From: Actinomycetes bacterium
GTDB taxonomy: Bacteria; Actinomycetota; Acidimicrobiia; Acidimicrobiales; JAMCPL01
Assembly: GCA_021846515.1 (NCBI GenBank)
Contig: JAJZWU010000013.1
Span: forward strand, 1 to 50,636
Reading direction: 5' to 3'
DNA length: 50,636 nucleotides
Shown piece by piece: positions 50,561-50,636 of the stretch. The notes under the pieces are model-generated. The model was not told where the DNA came from and ran no database searches. It saw nothing but the letters and a program-made list of their open reading frames with translations. The number at the start of each line of letters is the position of its first letter. Position 1 is the stretch's first letter. Position numbers and translations under genes: made by a program.

Positions 50561-50636
50561 CGCCATAGCGTAGCATCCACAACAAGATTATCTTAATTAT
50601 AAAAAATATTTATTAAAAGCCTCCAGGAGTACCGTG
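50561..50636 (+). other. AT-rich region with possible start of next gene at the edge
   Basis: An AT-rich stretch (50588-50616) is followed by AGGAG and, 4 nt later, a GTG at 50634-50636. This could be the ribosome-binding site and start of the next gene, possibly part of a pentose operon with xylB, but only the start codon is visible. Confidence 0.3.

Noticed and set aside
1-50636. CRISPR array
   Set aside because: No regularly spaced direct repeats of 25-40 nt were seen anywhere in the window.

Overview
This window looks like chromosomal DNA of an actinomycete-type bacterium (phylum Actinomycetota), possibly one of the deeper lineages such as Acidimicrobiia. That is inferred from gene neighbourhoods, not from a search. 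The pointers are a fhaA-fhaB-pstP-pbpA-pknB cluster next to tRNA-Leu(CAG), a carD-ispDF-rlmB block downstream of disA, the rimO-pgsA-cinA order, clpS beside a DUF2017 gene, a DUF3817 operon, and a phosphate operator built from 11-nt GTTCACC-type repeats. By eye the base composition is roughly balanced, which is low for the phylum (not computed). Many genes appear to be transcribed leaderless, with a TATAAT-like box 5-7 nt before the start codon.

Layout. 1-2,350: a possible transposase edge, tRNA-Glu, the DUF2017/ClpS pair and heme o synthase. 2,430-6,315 is the most accessory part: a MNT/HEPN toxin-antitoxin pair, a methyltransferase, a macrodomain protein, a VapB antitoxin with a broken vapC, an IS3-family remnant with its right end, and a beheaded lipoprotein gene. 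6,316-12,763: a secreted LprG/LppX-like protein divergent from a moxR-DUF58-transglutaminase operon. 12,890-13,951: an AbiEii-type nucleotidyltransferase fused to what looks like its usual partner domain. 14,054-17,854: rimO-pgsA-cinA and tRNA-Ser. 18,042-21,552: an MFS transporter behind a five-repeat PHO box, then an acyl-CoA synthetase. 21,719-25,632: disA, carD, ispDF and rlmB. 25,775-30,494: polyprenyl synthase, a GH31 glucosidase, a vapC relic and superoxide dismutase. 30,707-33,308: a NUDIX-larE-NIL-thioesterase operon. 33,564-34,964: a three-gene membrane protein operon with a textbook leaderless promoter. 35,250-38,833: a membrane GT-C-like protein coupled to a double GT2 glycosyltransferase. 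38,838-47,619: amidase and the cell-wall/division signalling cluster. 47,763-50,560: tRNA-Leu, a lipase-like lipoprotein and a xylulokinase.

How the genes work together. The fhaA-pknB block is a phospho-signalling unit for cell-wall growth: PASTA kinase, PP2C phosphatase, FHA readers and a class B penicillin-binding protein. Here it lacks the rodA/ftsW and pknA genes usual in this order. The kinase carries an extra extracellular IPT/TIG domain and the phosphatase has a long insertion inside its catalytic domain. DisA (c-di-AMP), CarD (rRNA promoter control), IspDF (isoprenoids) and RlmB (rRNA methylation) form a growth-linked block. Four toxin-antitoxin-like loci, two of them decayed, point to repeated gain and loss of such modules.

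An unusual genome-wide trait is visible. Many conserved enzymes (PstP, RimO, CinA, DisA, GH31, GT2, DUF58, RlmB, the MFS protein) carry low-complexity Ser/Thr/Gly/Pro/Asp-rich insertions or tails. Several of these contain exact in-frame direct repeats of 13-19 nt, suggesting that they grow by tandem duplication.
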